NCBI GenBank assembly: GCA_945886995.1
Contig: CAMCZJ010000208.1
Location: 1-5,431, forward strand
Length of the DNA stretch: 5,431 bases
Direction: 5' to 3'
Origin: Asaia bogorensis
Lineage (GTDB): Bacteria > Pseudomonadota > Alphaproteobacteria > Acetobacterales > Acetobacteraceae
The position numbers and the translations under genes are program-made. Each line of letters begins with the position of its first letter. Within the stretch, counting starts at the first letter, position 1. This document shows, piece after piece, positions 1 through 4,638 of the stretch. Below the pieces are notes generated by a model, which worked only from the letters and a program-made list of their open reading frames with translations, ran no database searches and was not told the DNA's origin.

Positions 1-290
1 TCGCGGTCCTTGCAGGTGCCGGGTTCCGATTCATCCGCATTGACCACCAAATAGGAAGGGCGCCCATCGGATTGCTTCGGCATGAAGGACCATTTCATGC
101 CGGTCGGGAAACCCGCACCACCACGGCCACGAAGCCCTGAATTCTTCACTTCTTCAATGACGGTATCGCGCCCGCGCGCAATGATGGCCGCCGTGCCATC
201 CCAATTGCCGCGCATGCGCGCCGCCGCCAGATTCCAGGGCTGACGGCCATAGAGGTTCTGGAAAATCCGGTCCTTATCTGCAAGGGCCAT
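1..290 (-). CDS. nuoF: NADH-quinone oxidoreductase subunit F, N-terminal part (cut by the window edge)
   Basis: This is the first 96 residues of the NADH-binding subunit of complex I, whose full length is usually about 420-440. In the family, NuoF holds FMN and cluster N3 and takes hydride from NADH at the tip of the peripheral arm. The visible sequence has the glycine-rich nucleotide/FMN loop GLRGRGGAGFPTGMKW (residues 52-67) and the conserved NADESEPGTCKD block (84-95). The N3 cysteines would lie beyond the edge. The ATG at 288-290 follows the nuoE stop after one base, and AGAGGA lies five bases upstream, so the start is well supported. It is the sixth gene of the nuo operon and probably translated by ribosomes coming off nuoE. 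No frameshift is seen. Confidence 0.97.
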   Translation of the reverse strand, partial: MALADKDRIFQNLYGRQPWNLAAARMRGNWDGTAAIIARGRDTVIEEVKNSGLRGRGGAGFPTGMKWSFMPKQSDGRPSYLVVNADESEPGTCKDR

Positions 291-291
291 C

Positions 292-912
292 TCAGTCCTC
301 TCCCCGCCCAGTCAAAACGGTCTGTTCGCCTGCCGGTGCGCTGGCTGTGCGGCCAATGGCGCTGCCGGGCTTTGGCCTTTCGCCGCGCTTGAAGGCTTCC
401 AACAGCTTCACCGTGCTCTCATAATCAAGATCTTCGTAGTAATCGTCATCAACCTGAAGGATCGGCGCATTCACGCAGGCGCCAAGGCATTCCACTTCCG
501 TCAGCGTGAACAACCCATCCGCGCTGGTATCGCCAACACCCTTCAGCCCGCCCGCATCCTTGCAGGCGCGCAGCACATCATCCGAACCGCGCAGCATGCA
601 GGGTGTGGTGCCGCAAAGCTGCAAATGATGCCGCCCGATCGGCTTCATGTTGAACATGAAATAGAAGGTCGCGACTTCATAGACGCGGATCGGCGGCATC
701 GAAAGCCGATCAGCGATCACATCCATCGCCACACGCGGCACCCAGGCGCTTTGCGTCAACCGCCCCATCTGGCGCTGCGCGACATAAAGGAACGGGATCA
801 CCGCGCTCGCCTGCTTGCCTTCCGGATAGCGCTTCAGAATGGTCGCGATCTTCACTTCGCTTTCTGCATCAAAAGCGAAGCTGTCTGGTTCCTTGTGGGC
901 TGGCGCGCTCAC
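292..912 (-). CDS. nuoE: NADH-quinone oxidoreductase subunit E (24 kDa, [2Fe-2S] N1a)
   Basis: This 206-residue thioredoxin-like ferredoxin subunit partners NuoF in the NADH-oxidising module on the cytoplasmic side of complex I. The four [2Fe-2S] ligands are visible as Cys100-x4-Cys105 (LCGTTPC) and Cys142-x3-Cys146 (ECLGAC). The helical N-terminal part carries YPEGKQASAVIPFLYVAQ (29-46). The start is GTG (910-912), not ATG; it overlaps the nuoD stop as GTGA, with GGGGA about ten bases upstream. No in-frame ATG occurs before Met49, which would remove conserved sequence. The last ~27 residues (PKPG..GR....PAG...VLT) extend past the E. coli-type NuoE, which is about 166 residues. They resemble the tail of mitochondrial NDUFV2, as expected in alphaproteobacteria. 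Confidence 0.97.
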   Translation of the reverse strand: MSAPAHKEPDSFAFDAESEVKIATILKRYPEGKQASAVIPFLYVAQRQMGRLTQSAWVPRVAMDVIADRLSMPPIRVYEVATFYFMFNMKPIGRHHLQLCGTTPCMLRGSDDVLRACKDAGGLKGVGDTSADGLFTLTEVECLGACVNAPILQVDDDYYEDLDYESTVKLLEAFKRGERPKPGSAIGRTASAPAGEQTVLTGRGED

Positions 913-2138
913 CGGTCAATTTCCCCAAAGACGATATCAAGAGAACCAATGACGGAAACCGCATCCGCCAGCATATGCCCTTTTGAGAGCACTTCCATCG
1001 CCTGCAAATGCGCATAGCCAGGTGCGCGGATTTTGCAGCGATAGGGCTTGTTCGTGCCATCCGCCACCAAATAAACGCCAAACTCACCCTTCGGCGCTTC
1101 CACCACGGAATAGGTGGAGCCCGCCGGCACGTGATAGCCTTCAGTATAAAGCTTGAAGTGATGGATCAGCGCTTCCATGGAGCGCTTCATCTCACCACGT
1201 TGGGGCGGTGCGATCTTGTTATCCATCAGCTTGATCGGGCCCGGCTTCATCTGCTTCAGGCATTGATCAATGATCTTCAGGCTTTCGCGCATTTCTAGCA
1301 TGCGAACCAGATAACGATCATAGCAATCGCCACGCGTGCCGACCGGAACGTCAAACTCCATCCGGTCATAGACATCATAGGGCTGGCTTTTGCGCAGATC
1401 CCAGGCGCAGCCAGAAGCACGCAGGCATGGCCCGCTAAAGCCCCAAGCCATGGCCTGTTCAGCGCTCATGATACCGATATCAACGGTGCGCTGCTTGAAG
1501 ATGCGGTTTTCCGTCAGCAGTCCTTCCAGATCCTTGAGGAAATCCGGAAATTTCTTTGCCCAGGCAGCGATCTTGTCTTCAAGCCCTGCCGGCAAATCCT
1601 TCGCGACACCACCCGGTCGGAAGTAATTCGCATGGTAATGACTGCCCGAGACCGCTTCGTAAAACTCAAGCAAAGTCTCGCGCTGCTCAAACCCCCAAAG
1701 TGCCGGCGTGATCGCGCCGCAATCCAGCGCATAGGTTGTGATGTTCAGCAAATGGTTCAGCACGCGCGTCAATTCGCTGAACAGCACGCGAATATACTGC
1801 GCACGCTCCGGCGCTTCGATTCCCAAAAGCCGCTCAGTGCCCAAAGCAAAAGCATGCTCCATGCACATCGGGCTGACGTAATCGAGCCGATCAAAATACG
1901 GCAGCGCCTGGATATAGGTTTTATGCTCAATCAGCTTTTCGGTGCCGCGATGCAGCAGCCCGATATGCGGATCGGCACGCTCCACCACCTCACCCTTCAT
2001 TTCCAGGATCAGGCGCAACACGCCGTGCGCGGCGGGGTGCTGCGGGCCGAAATTGATGGTGTGGCTATCGCCCTCAATCGTGTGGCGGACCGTCTCGGGC
2101 TGGTCACCCGCAATCGCGATTGCCTGGCTCTGGCTCAT
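909..2138 (-). CDS. nuoD: NADH-quinone oxidoreductase subunit D (49 kDa, quinone site)
   Basis: This 409-residue subunit belongs to the family related to [NiFe]-hydrogenase large subunits. With NuoB it forms the pocket where ubiquinone is reduced. The N-terminal signature FGPQHPAAHGVLRL (30-43) contains His38, and RLDYVSPM contains Tyr87; both sit where the family's quinone-head-group His and Tyr lie. GPCLRASGCAWDLRK, YSVVEAPKGEFGVYL and the C-terminal IVFGEIDR are also family blocks. As expected for complex I, the C-terminal region carries no hydrogenase-type CxxC metal ligands. nuoD is separate from nuoC, unlike the fused nuoCD of E. coli. The ATG (2136-2138) overlaps the nuoC stop as ATGA, with GGAGGG seven bases upstream. 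The stop overlaps the nuoE GTG. Length is normal and the frame is intact. Confidence 0.98.
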   Translation of the reverse strand: MSQSQAIAIAGDQPETVRHTIEGDSHTINFGPQHPAAHGVLRLILEMKGEVVERADPHIGLLHRGTEKLIEHKTYIQALPYFDRLDYVSPMCMEHAFALGTERLLGIEAPERAQYIRVLFSELTRVLNHLLNITTYALDCGAITPALWGFEQRETLLEFYEAVSGSHYHANYFRPGGVAKDLPAGLEDKIAAWAKKFPDFLKDLEGLLTENRIFKQRTVDIGIMSAEQAMAWGFSGPCLRASGCAWDLRKSQPYDVYDRMEFDVPVGTRGDCYDRYLVRMLEMRESLKIIDQCLKQMKPGPIKLMDNKIAPPQRGEMKRSMEALIHHFKLYTEGYHVPAGSTYSVVEAPKGEFGVYLVADGTNKPYRCKIRAPGYAHLQAMEVLSKGHMLADAVSVIGSLDIVFGEIDR

Positions 2139-2800
2139 GCCGGACCCTCCAGACGGTTCAGATGCACTTTCTCATCCCCGGGCAGCGTGGTCATGCCTTC
2201 CCAGGGACTCAAGAAATCAAAGCTGCGGAAATCCTGTTGCAGCGTCACCGGGCCATAGACCACGCGCTGCTGCTCCGAATCATAACGCACTTCAACATGC
2301 CCCGTGAGCGGGAAATCCTTGCGCAACGGATGGCCCTCAAAGCCGTAATCCGTCAGCAAGCGCCGCAAATCCGGCTGGCCGGCGAAGACCACGCCATACA
2401 TGTCCCAGGTTTCACGCTCATACCAAGTGGCACAAGGCCAAATCTCAGCGACGGAGGCCACAGGTGCAACACCATCAGTCGTGACCGACACGCGGATGCG
2501 ACGATTCTCCGCCAGGCTCAGCAGATTATAGACAACCTCAAACCGCTCAGCGCGCTCGGGCCAATCCACGCCGCAAATATCCATGCATTGTTCGAAGGAA
2601 AAACGCGGATCATCGCGCAGTATCAGCATCACGGCCAAAAGCTGATCACGATTGGCATGGACGGCCAACTCCGCCCCGCCACGCACCAAGCTAAAGCCGG
2701 TCACAGCACCCTGCGGGGCTGCCGCGGCAATCGCCGCGCCCAAGACCTTCAACGGGTTTTCCACGACCGCTTCGGCGGTTTCAGGCAATTGCTCAGCCAC
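2135..2800 (-). CDS. nuoC: NADH-quinone oxidoreductase subunit C (30 kDa)
   Basis: This subunit of the peripheral arm packs against NuoD and NuoB and carries no cofactor. I place the start at GTG 2798-2800, giving 221 residues (MAEQLPETAEAVV...). The 30 kDa signature is clear: ERETWDMYG at residues 128-136, then YGFEGHPLRKDFPLTG at 152-167, and the C-terminal FDFLSPWEGM. The open frame continues upstream to an ATG at 2962, but those 54 codons lie inside nuoB and translate to Cys/Arg-rich sequence unlike NuoC. The GTG overlaps the end of nuoB by eight bases, and AGGGA lies nine bases upstream. The stop overlaps the nuoD start as ATGA. The GTG call is good but not certain, because a few later in-frame GTG/TTG codons exist. 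Confidence 0.95.
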   Translation of the reverse strand: MAEQLPETAEAVVENPLKVLGAAIAAAAPQGAVTGFSLVRGGAELAVHANRDQLLAVMLILRDDPRFSFEQCMDICGVDWPERAERFEVVYNLLSLAENRRIRVSVTTDGVAPVASVAEIWPCATWYERETWDMYGVVFAGQPDLRRLLTDYGFEGHPLRKDFPLTGHVEVRYDSEQQRVVYGPVTLQQDFRSFDFLSPWEGMTTLPGDEKVHLNRLEGPA

Positions 2801-3347
2801 GGAGGATGGTCCCTGTCCTGCGGATCTTCTTCTGCAATTGCAGAATGCCATAGACCAGCGCTTCGGCCGTGGGCGGGCAGCCAGGCACATAGATATCCAC
2901 CGGCACCACACGATCGCAGCCGCGCACAACGCTGTAGGAGTAATGGTAATACCCGCCGCCATTGGCGCAGGACCCCATGGAAATCACCCAGCGTGGCTCA
3001 GACATTTGGTCATAAACCTTGCGCAGCGCCGGCGCCATTTTGTTGGTGAGTGTACCAGCCACGATCATCACATCTGATTGCCGGGGCGACCCGCGCGGAA
3101 TGATGCCGAAGCGGTCCAAATCATATCGCGCCATATAGGCATGGATCATCGGCACGGCGCAGCATGCCAGGCCAAAGGTCATCGGCCACAAGCTGCCCGT
3201 GCGCGCCCAATTCACCACCTTGTCCAGATTGGCGACAACGAAACCCTTCTCCGTGATCTCATCACCAACCGCCTTCACCACCGCATCCTGTGCGACGCCT
3301 GGTGGCAAGGCCTGTTTATTCCAAGAAAGTTCGGAAGCGCCGCTCAT
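2793..3347 (-). CDS. nuoB: NADH-quinone oxidoreductase subunit B (PSST, cluster N2)
   Basis: This 184-residue subunit carries [4Fe-4S] cluster N2, the last electron carrier before ubiquinone. The ligands are visible: tandem Cys62-Cys63 in GLACCAVPM, Cys127 in SMGSCANGGGYY and Cys157 in VPGCPPTAEAL. Cys144 (VVRGCDR) is a further conserved cysteine not counted as a ligand. GSLWPMTFGLACC and YDLDRFG are typical. The ATG at 3345-3347 follows the nuoA stop after a single base, with GGGA seven bases upstream. An ATG 16 codons further upstream would overlap nuoA and add residues not typical of the family, so I reject it. The 3' end overlaps the nuoC start by eight bases. Confidence 0.97.
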   Translation of the reverse strand: MSGASELSWNKQALPPGVAQDAVVKAVGDEITEKGFVVANLDKVVNWARTGSLWPMTFGLACCAVPMIHAYMARYDLDRFGIIPRGSPRQSDVMIVAGTLTNKMAPALRKVYDQMSEPRWVISMGSCANGGGYYHYSYSVVRGCDRVVPVDIYVPGCPPTAEALVYGILQLQKKIRRTGTILRG

Positions 3348-3348
3348 G

Positions 3349-3717
3349 TCATTCCCAATCCAGGGCGCCCTTGCGCCATTCATAGACGAAGCCAATGGTC
3401 AGCACGAAAAGGAAGGCCATCATGGAACCGAAGCCAAGCCAGCCGATGGCCCCAAGCGATATCGCCCAGGGGAACAGGAAGGCCACTTCCAGATCGAAAA
3501 TGATGAAAAGGATCGCCACCAGATAGAAGCGCACATCGAATCGGCGGCGCGTATCATCAAAGGGCGCAAAGCCGCATTCATAGGTGGAAAGCTTTTCGGC
3601 ATAGGGCTTCTGCCGCGCGGCCAGCATGGCGCCAGCCACCATTGCTATCGCAATTCCCGCGGCAATGCCGAGGAAAACGAGCACAGGGAAATACGTCGCC
3701 AGCAGGGGCTGGGTCAT
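3349..3717 (-). CDS. nuoA: NADH-quinone oxidoreductase subunit A (membrane)
   Basis: This 122-residue inner-membrane subunit (ND3 family) lies beside the quinone channel of complex I. Three hydrophobic segments are visible at about residues 9-34, 64-86 and 92-112. The long loop after the first contains YECGFAP (46-52), whose cysteine is the conserved ND3 loop cysteine. The second segment carries the conserved acidic pair Asp75/Glu77 in FIIFDLEVAF, preceded by RFDVRFYLVA. The ATG (3715-3717) has GAGGAA four bases upstream. It is the first gene of the nuo operon; nuoB follows after one base. Length and composition are normal. A short upstream frame ends on its start codon (see 3714-3758). Confidence 0.97.
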   Translation of the reverse strand: MTQPLLATYFPVLVFLGIAAGIAIAMVAGAMLAARQKPYAEKLSTYECGFAPFDDTRRRFDVRFYLVAILFIIFDLEVAFLFPWAISLGAIGWLGFGSMMAFLFVLTIGFVYEWRKGALDWE

Positions 3718-3758
3718 GGCTTCCTCAACTCTGGCGCCCCATGGGCCTGGGGACGCAT
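3714..3758 (-). other. Possible 14-codon upstream ORF overlapping the nuoA start
   Basis: An ATG at 3756-3758 opens a 14-codon frame (MRPQAHGAPELRKP) whose TGA at 3714-3716 overlaps the nuoA ATG as ATGA. This is the same 4-base junction as at nuoC/nuoD. AGG lies five bases before the ATG. A second, five-codon frame (MGRQS, 3725-3742) sits in another register and ends just before the nuoA Shine-Dalgarno. I recognise neither peptide, and both could be chance: short frames are common and the ribosome site is only partial. Confidence 0.2.
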
Positions 3759-3807
3759 TATGGCCTGCCCACGGTTTTTACCGCATCGCAGCGCAGCGAG
3801 ATTAGCC

Positions 3808-3818
3808 CCGCTTCGCGG
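3808..3818 (-). repeat. Small hairpin CCGC-loop-GCGG in the nuoA leader
   Basis: On the minus strand, CCGC-GAA-GCGG could form a 4-bp stem with a three-base loop. Alone it is too short to matter. It directly abuts the inverted repeat at 3818-3837 and so adds to a run of possible stem-loops between tRNA-Asp and nuoA. Confidence 0.3.
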
Positions 3819-3837
3819 AATGCGCCATAGGGCATTC
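3818..3837. repeat. Inverted repeat GAATGC/GCATTC upstream of nuoA
   Basis: Perfect 6-base arms GAATGC (3818-3823) and GCATTC (3832-3837) flank an 8-base centre. It lies just downstream of the larger nested repeat in the direction of nuo transcription. It could be an RNA hairpin in the nuoA leader or a protein-binding dyad. Six-base arms are near the limit of what chance gives. Confidence 0.4.
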
Positions 3838-3851
3838 AGCCGTAATTTCAA
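3824..3851 (-). promoter_or_regulatory. Weak candidate nuoA promoter
   Basis: On the minus strand TTGAAA (3846-3851, 5/6 to the -35 consensus) is followed after 16 bases by TATGGC (3824-3829, only 3/6 to the -10). The -35 would overlap the left arm of the nested inverted repeat at 3840-3877, so that repeat could act as an operator. The -10 is poor and this is a tentative call. An isolated CATAAT at 3757-3762 has no matching -35. Confidence 0.2.
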
Positions 3852-3877
3852 GATGCTATACAGCATCTCGATTACGG
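3840..3877. repeat. 38-base nested inverted repeat between tRNA-Asp and nuoA
   Basis: Outer arms CCGTAAT (3840-3846) and ATTACGG (3871-3877) enclose inner arms AGATGCT (3851-3857) and AGCATCT (3862-3868) around the loop ATAC. C3849-G3870 can add another pair. Both pairs of 7-base arms are perfect, so the element folds into a long stem with a small asymmetric internal loop. No T-run follows on either strand, so it is not a classical intrinsic terminator. It may be an operator dyad, an mRNA 5' structure for nuoA, or a processing or 3' element for the tRNA transcript. The structure is certain as sequence; its role is unknown. Confidence 0.75.
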
Positions 3878-3911
3878 AAACATGACCGGTAGGTTGAAGA
3901 AAATGGATAGG

Positions 3912-3988
3912 TGGCGCGAGTGACGGGGCTCGAACCCGCGACCTTCGGCGTGACAGGCCGACGCTCTAACCAACTGAGCTACACCCGC
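3912..3988 (-). tRNA. tRNA-Asp (anticodon GTC), 3' CCA encoded
   Basis: This is a 77-base cloverleaf. The acceptor GCGGGTG pairs with CACTCGC with one G-T at position 4. The D arm is GCTC...GAGC with an AGTTGGTTA loop. The anticodon arm TCGGC-CTGTCAC-GCCGA places GTC at 34-36, giving aspartate. The T arm has TTCGAGC in the loop. The discriminator is G, as bacterial tRNA-Asp requires, and CCA is encoded in the DNA (3912-3914). It has its own promoter upstream. No T-tract terminator is evident after it, so transcripts may run on into the nuoA leader. Confidence 0.97.
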
Positions 3989-4006
3989 AATCCATGCGTA
4001 TCGCTG

Positions 4007-4036
4007 CTGATAGGACGCCTGCACCCTTGGTGTCAA
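4007..4036 (-). promoter_or_regulatory. Sigma70-type promoter for tRNA-Asp
   Basis: In the spacer between the two tRNAs, the minus strand has a perfect -35 TTGACA (4031-4036). An 18-base spacer leads to TATCAG (4007-4012, 4/6 to TATAAT). Transcription would begin near 4000, about a dozen bases before the mature 5' end of tRNA-Asp, a normal leader length. Housekeeping sigma factors of alphaproteobacteria favour a strong TTGAC -35, which this fits. It could also supply transcription to the nuo operon by read-through. Confidence 0.6.
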
Positions 4037-4058
4037 GGCGATGCAGGAGAAAACAGAA

Positions 4059-4130
4059 TGGGCACTGACGGGTTCGAACCGCCGACATCCTGTGTGTAAG
4101 ACAGGCGCTCTACCGCTGAGCTAAGCGCCC
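4059..4130 (-). tRNA. tRNA-Val (anticodon TAC), no encoded CCA
   Basis: This is a 72-base cloverleaf ending at the discriminator A. The acceptor GGGCGCT pairs with AGTGCCC with one G-T. The D arm is GCTC-AGCGGTA-GAGC. The anticodon arm CCTGT-CTTACAC-ACAGG carries TAC at 34-36, giving valine. The T arm GGCGG-TTCGAAC-CCGTC has one G-T. The bases after the discriminator read TTC, so CCA must be added by the nucleotidyltransferase, unlike in the neighbouring tRNA-Asp. No convincing promoter of its own is visible, only a lone TATGAA at 4143-4148, so it may depend partly on read-through from hupB. Confidence 0.97.
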
Positions 4131-4132
4131 CC

Positions 4133-4179
4133 AAAGAAAAACTTCATAGCGTGAGGAGCCGGCCCGTTGGACCGGCCCC
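4133..4179 (-). terminator. GC-rich hairpin with offset T-tract downstream of hupB
   Basis: In the hupB-sense RNA, the arms at 4169-4179 and 4155-4165 form an 11-bp stem around a three-base loop (AAC), starting about 15 bases after the hupB stop. Two of the pairs are G-U. A T-rich run (TTTTTCTTT) follows only about a dozen bases beyond the stem, ending just before tRNA-Val. The offset makes this an imperfect intrinsic terminator; it may be a leaky terminator or a 3' stabilising structure that lets some transcripts reach the tRNAs. Confidence 0.55.
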
Positions 4180-4194
4180 GTGACAAGCAATAGA

Positions 4195-4467
4195 TTAGTT
4201 CACCGCGTCCTTAAGGCCCTTGCCCATCTTGAAGCGCACGGCGGTGCTGGCGGGGATTTGGATCTCTGCCCCGGTCCGCGGGTTGCGCCCAACGCTGGCA
4301 GCGCGATTGGCCGCCGCAAAGGTGCCAAAGCCCATCAAACGAACTTCGCCATCCTGCTTAAGCCCGGCCGTGATCGAATCGAACACCGCATCCACCGCTT
4401 CGGCAGCCTTTTCCTTGGTCAAATCGGCAGCCTTGGCGACTGCGGAAACCAGATCTTGCTTGTTCAC
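4195..4467 (-). CDS. hupB: DNA-binding protein HU (beta type)
   Basis: This 90-residue histone-like protein has exactly the usual HU length. It acts as a dimer that bends DNA and compacts the nucleoid. Visible features are the helical N-terminus MNKQDLVSAVAKAADL (1-16), the GFGTF turn (46-50) and the arm motif GRNPRTG (60-66) followed by IQIPAS, whose proline intercalates into DNA. The C-terminal helix FKMGKGLKDAVN completes it. The start is GTG (4465-4467), with AAAGGA seven bases upstream. An open frame reaches an ATG at 4542, but it adds 25 residues foreign to HU. It lies after lon, as in many proteobacteria, and ahead of tRNA-Val. Confidence 0.96.
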   Translation of the reverse strand: MNKQDLVSAVAKAADLTKEKAAEAVDAVFDSITAGLKQDGEVRLMGFGTFAAANRAASVGRNPRTGAEIQIPASTAVRFKMGKGLKDAVN

Positions 4468-4610
4468 AAGTAAATCCTTTCTTCTTGCTGAGATGACTTC
4501 AGCGCGAAACGACCATTCAGCCATCAAGACGGAAAGAAGCACGTGTCACGAGCAGCCGAGGCTCCTCTACACCCTCTCGGCAAGGCTAGGCAAACGGCGC
4601 GATTGGCGCT
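4468..4610 (-). other. hupB upstream region
   Basis: This spacer between the hairpin after lon and the hupB start should contain the hupB promoter. I see no strong match. The best is TTGCCT with a 16-base spacer to TGTAGA, near 4570-4600, which is weak. A CACGTG palindrome lies at 4541-4546. I find no gene here; the plus-strand frames are antisense shadows. Only the ribosome site AAAGGA (4475-4480) is clear. Confidence 0.35.
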
Positions 4611-4632
4611 GCTGGCGGCGCATGCCGCCAGC
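4611..4632 (-). terminator. Perfect 9-bp hairpin after the lon stop
   Basis: The arms GCTGGCGGC and GCCGCCAGC pair perfectly around a 4-base loop, beginning six bases after the lon stop codon. Its place suggests a lon 3' end or terminator. No T-run follows (the next minus-strand bases are AGCGCCAATCG), so it is not a canonical intrinsic terminator. It may protect the lon mRNA 3' end or act with Rho. Confidence 0.45.
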
Positions 4633-4638
4633 CTTATT

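Noticed and set aside
869..1087. 72-codon minus-strand frame within nuoD
   Set aside because: It is an out-of-frame shadow of nuoD with no family features. The same applies to the frames at 1514-1732, 3420-3602 and 5175-5369.
2801..2962. Longer nuoC starting at ATG 2962
   Set aside because: The extra 54 codons lie inside nuoB and encode Cys/Arg-rich sequence unlike NuoC. GTG at 2800 gives a normal family length.
2120..3049. 309-codon open frame on the plus strand
   Set aside because: It is wholly antisense to nuoC and nuoB, has Arg/His/Pro-rich composition and no recognisable domain. GC-rich coding DNA commonly opens such antisense frames.
3348..3395. Longer nuoB starting at ATG 3395
   Set aside because: It would overlap the end of nuoA by 47 bases. 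ATG 3347 has a good ribosome site and a typical NuoB N-terminus.
3840..3877. Intrinsic terminator for tRNA-Asp at the nested repeat
   Set aside because: The stem is good, but the sequence after it on the minus strand (GCTGAATGCC) has no T-run, so I list it as a repeat of unknown role.
3911..4099. 62-codon plus-strand frame (product begins MARVTGLEPATFG)
   Set aside because: It is antisense across both tRNA genes. GLEPATFG-type and GFEPPTSC-type products are a well-known annotation artefact of antisense tRNA sequence.
4468..4542. Longer hupB starting at ATG 4542
   Set aside because: It adds 25 residues not found in HU proteins. GTG 4467 gives the standard 90 residues with AAAGGA at the right distance.
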